Shown here one piece after another: positions 6,792 to 6,845 of a DNA stretch of 6,845 nucleotides (within the stretch, counting starts at the first letter, position 1; each line of letters opens with the position of its first letter). Origin of the DNA: Streptosporangiaceae bacterium (GTDB taxonomy: Bacteria > Actinomycetota > Actinomycetes > Streptosporangiales > Streptosporangiaceae); the NCBI GenBank assembly GCA_030040815.1, contig JASHSZ010000677.1, forward strand, positions 1 through 6,845. Reading direction: 5' to 3'. Made by a program: the position numbers and the translations under genes. Below the pieces are notes generated by a model that saw nothing but the letters and a program-made list of their open reading frames with translations, was not told where the DNA came from and searched no databases.

Positions 6792-6845
6792 GACACCCGA
6801 AGTAATTAAATGTTCGAGCTTCGCACCAGGCCATTCCGATCAATT
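6790..6845 (+). CDS. 5' end of a probable gene running off the right edge
   Basis: ATG at 6790 is preceded by AGAGG (6781-6785) with a 4-base spacer. It opens a frame with no stop to the window end, giving MTPEVIKCSSFAPGHSDQ. The AT-richer codons (GTA, ATT, AAA) are what one often sees at the start of genes in GC-rich genomes. Only 18 residues are visible, so no family or function can be given. The hairpin over its start suggests translational or operator control. It is divergent from the oxidoreductase gene and may share its regulatory region. Confidence 0.4.
   Translation, partial: MTPEVIKCSSFAPGHSDQ

Noticed and set aside
6628..6843. - strand frame of 71 codons from TTG 6843
   Set aside because: It has a rare start with no ribosome-binding site, overlaps the hairpin and the probable + gene start, and shows no recognisable pattern.

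Overview
The window is GC-rich, and its GC-ending codons, GTG/TTG starts and a SthA protein closely resembling the mycobacterial one point to a high-GC actinomycete (Actinomycetota). Nothing in it identifies a genus. I see no rRNA, tRNA, CRISPR array, transposase or integrase. Family assignments come from reading motifs by eye, not from a search.

Layout. Bases 1-312 (+) hold the 3' end of an unrecognised gene that enters from the left edge. Bases 309-3079 (-) hold three genes in one direction, probably one transcript: a membrane-anchored protein of unknown function (2381-3079), a soluble hypothetical protein (1760-2311) and a soluble pyridine nucleotide transhydrogenase, sthA (309-1718). Bases 3080-3255 are a relatively AT-rich divergent intergenic region with short direct repeats and a hairpin followed by a T-run. 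Bases 3256-5606 (+) hold two translationally coupled genes: a CYTH-like/CHAD protein and a ParA/MinD-type ATPase that overlap by ATGA. Bases 5603-6517 (-) hold a zinc-free quinone-oxidoreductase-like MDR enzyme. Bases 6518-6789 have no confident gene. A new + strand gene appears to begin at 6790 and runs off the right edge; a hairpin pairs with its ribosome-binding site and the first two bases of its start codon.

How the genes may work together. The most interesting unit is the CHAD-ParA pair. CHAD domains bind polyphosphate and localise to polyphosphate granules. ParA/MinD ATPases space plasmids, carboxysomes and other cargos along the nucleoid. A tightly coupled pair with no ParB in view suggests a positioning system for polyphosphate granules or another polyanionic body, with the CHAD protein as cargo adaptor. 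This is inference. The leftward operon joins NADPH/NADH balancing (SthA) to two uncharacterised proteins. Both convergent gene junctions share one palindromic CTAG that supplies TAG stops on both strands.
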